Positions 63,756 through 64,000 of a DNA stretch of 64,000 nt are shown one piece after another. Source of the DNA: JBPOFM01 sp041391925 (GTDB taxonomy: Bacteria > Bacteroidota > Bacteroidia > Flavobacteriales > Flavobacteriaceae); NCBI GenBank assembly GCA_041391925.1, contig JAWKNA010000003.1, positions 248,001-312,000 on the forward strand. Reading direction: 5' to 3'. Under the pieces are notes generated by a model, which was given only the letters and a program-made list of their open reading frames with translations, searched no databases and was not told the DNA's origin. A program made the translations under genes and the position numbers. Each line of letters begins with the position of its first letter. Within the stretch, counting starts at the first letter, position 1.

Positions 63756-64000
63756 ATGTCAATTTCAAAATTTCTTCTTACCCCTTTATTCGTATGCTCA
63801 TTAATTAGTTTTGGTCAGCAACCTTCAACACCTGCTTCAAAAATTGAAAAAGCACTTGAACAAAAAGAGTTTTTGGTTAAAAATTCTTTGGTTAAGAATA
63901 TCCCCTTCAAAAATATTGGCCCTACGGTAATGAGCGGTCGTGTGACCGATTTGGCAGTAAATCCAAAAGACCCTACAGAGTTTTATGTCGCATATGCTTC
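63756..64000 (+). CDS. VPS10/sortilin-like glycosyl-hydrolase-type protein (5' end only)
   Basis: The open frame from ATG 63756 to the window edge encodes 81 residues: a signal peptide (LFVCSLISFGQ), then LVKNIPFKNIGPTVMSGRV and DLAVNPKDPTEFYVAYAS. This FKNIGP...SGRVTD pattern starts the large VPS10/sortilin-like beta-propeller proteins of Bacteroidetes, often labelled glycosyl hydrolase without proof of activity. The rest lies beyond the window, so the domain composition and any T9SS signal cannot be checked. Confidence 0.75.
   Translation, partial: MSISKFLLTPLFVCSLISFGQQPSTPASKIEKALEQKEFLVKNSLVKNIPFKNIGPTVMSGRVTDLAVNPKDPTEFYVAYA

Overview
The window is a chromosomal segment of a member of the Bacteroidetes, most likely a marine or cold-adapted Flavobacteriaceae. 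The evidence is AT-rich coding sequence, TAnnTTTG-type promoter elements, type IX secretion (T9SS) sorting domains of types A and B, PorP/SprF, a SusC-like TonB receptor followed by a DUF5689 lipoprotein, a Bat (aerotolerance) operon, and family-specific proteins (DUF2480, DUF3078, DUF4382, DUF2490). No rRNA, tRNA, insertion sequence, prophage, integron integrase or CRISPR array was seen. Nearly all of it is ordinary vertically inherited chromosome.

Layout. 1-3.4 kb (minus): the end of a DUF2490 outer-membrane protein, then a beta carbonic anhydrase and a SulP anion transporter (a likely bicarbonate/CO2 pair), then a small membrane protein. 3.4-12.6 kb (minus): a complete moxR-DUF58-hypothetical-batA-batB-batC-batD-batE operon. 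12.7-16.6 kb: a DUF4382 lipoprotein (minus), then aldo/keto reductase, SDR and an AlbA_2-type protein (plus). 16.6-16.9 kb: a gene-free stretch with two direct copies of a structured element whose stem is kept by compensatory changes, then a strong bidirectional terminator. 17-18.5 kb: an ALDH7-type aldehyde dehydrogenase. 18.7-29.7 kb: a giant alpha-2-macroglobulin lipoprotein, a T9SS type B surface protein, and a translationally coupled DUF2071-monooxygenase-pbpC operon preceded by a perfect 16-bp LacI/PurR-like palindrome. 29.7-36.2 kb: a small membrane protein, a secreted endonuclease/exonuclease/phosphatase (EEP), a TonB receptor with its DUF5689 lipoprotein, and another small membrane protein. 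36.2-44.3 kb (minus): a surface-adhesin operon of a 1740-aa T9SS type B protein with tandem repeats, PorP/SprF and an OmpA/PD40 protein. 44.6-46.8 kb: a second EEP gene and hflX, divergent. 46.9-57.8 kb (minus): a suf Fe-S assembly operon (sufA, B, C, D, S, E, T) with lipoproteins, an ABC exporter, DUF2480 and DUF3078 built in or following. 57.9-61.7 kb: thiL, two tandem paralogous Cys/His small proteins, an alpha/beta hydrolase and aminopeptidase P. 61.8-64 kb: a T9SS type A zinc metalloprotease and the start of a VPS10/sortilin-like glycosyl-hydrolase-type protein.

How the parts fit. Much of the window serves the cell envelope: secretion and adhesion through T9SS, peptidoglycan repair with a protease trap (A2M plus PbpC), nutrient import (TonB receptor plus secreted phosphoesterase), and the MoxR/VWA chaperone-like Bat complex. 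Housekeeping parts are Fe-S assembly, thiamine phosphorylation, peptide trimming and HflX ribosome rescue. The least explained signals are the twin hairpin elements at 16.6-16.9 kb, the palindrome at 26.25 kb, the tandem Cys/His small proteins at 59 kb, and the lipoprotein genes inside the suf operon.
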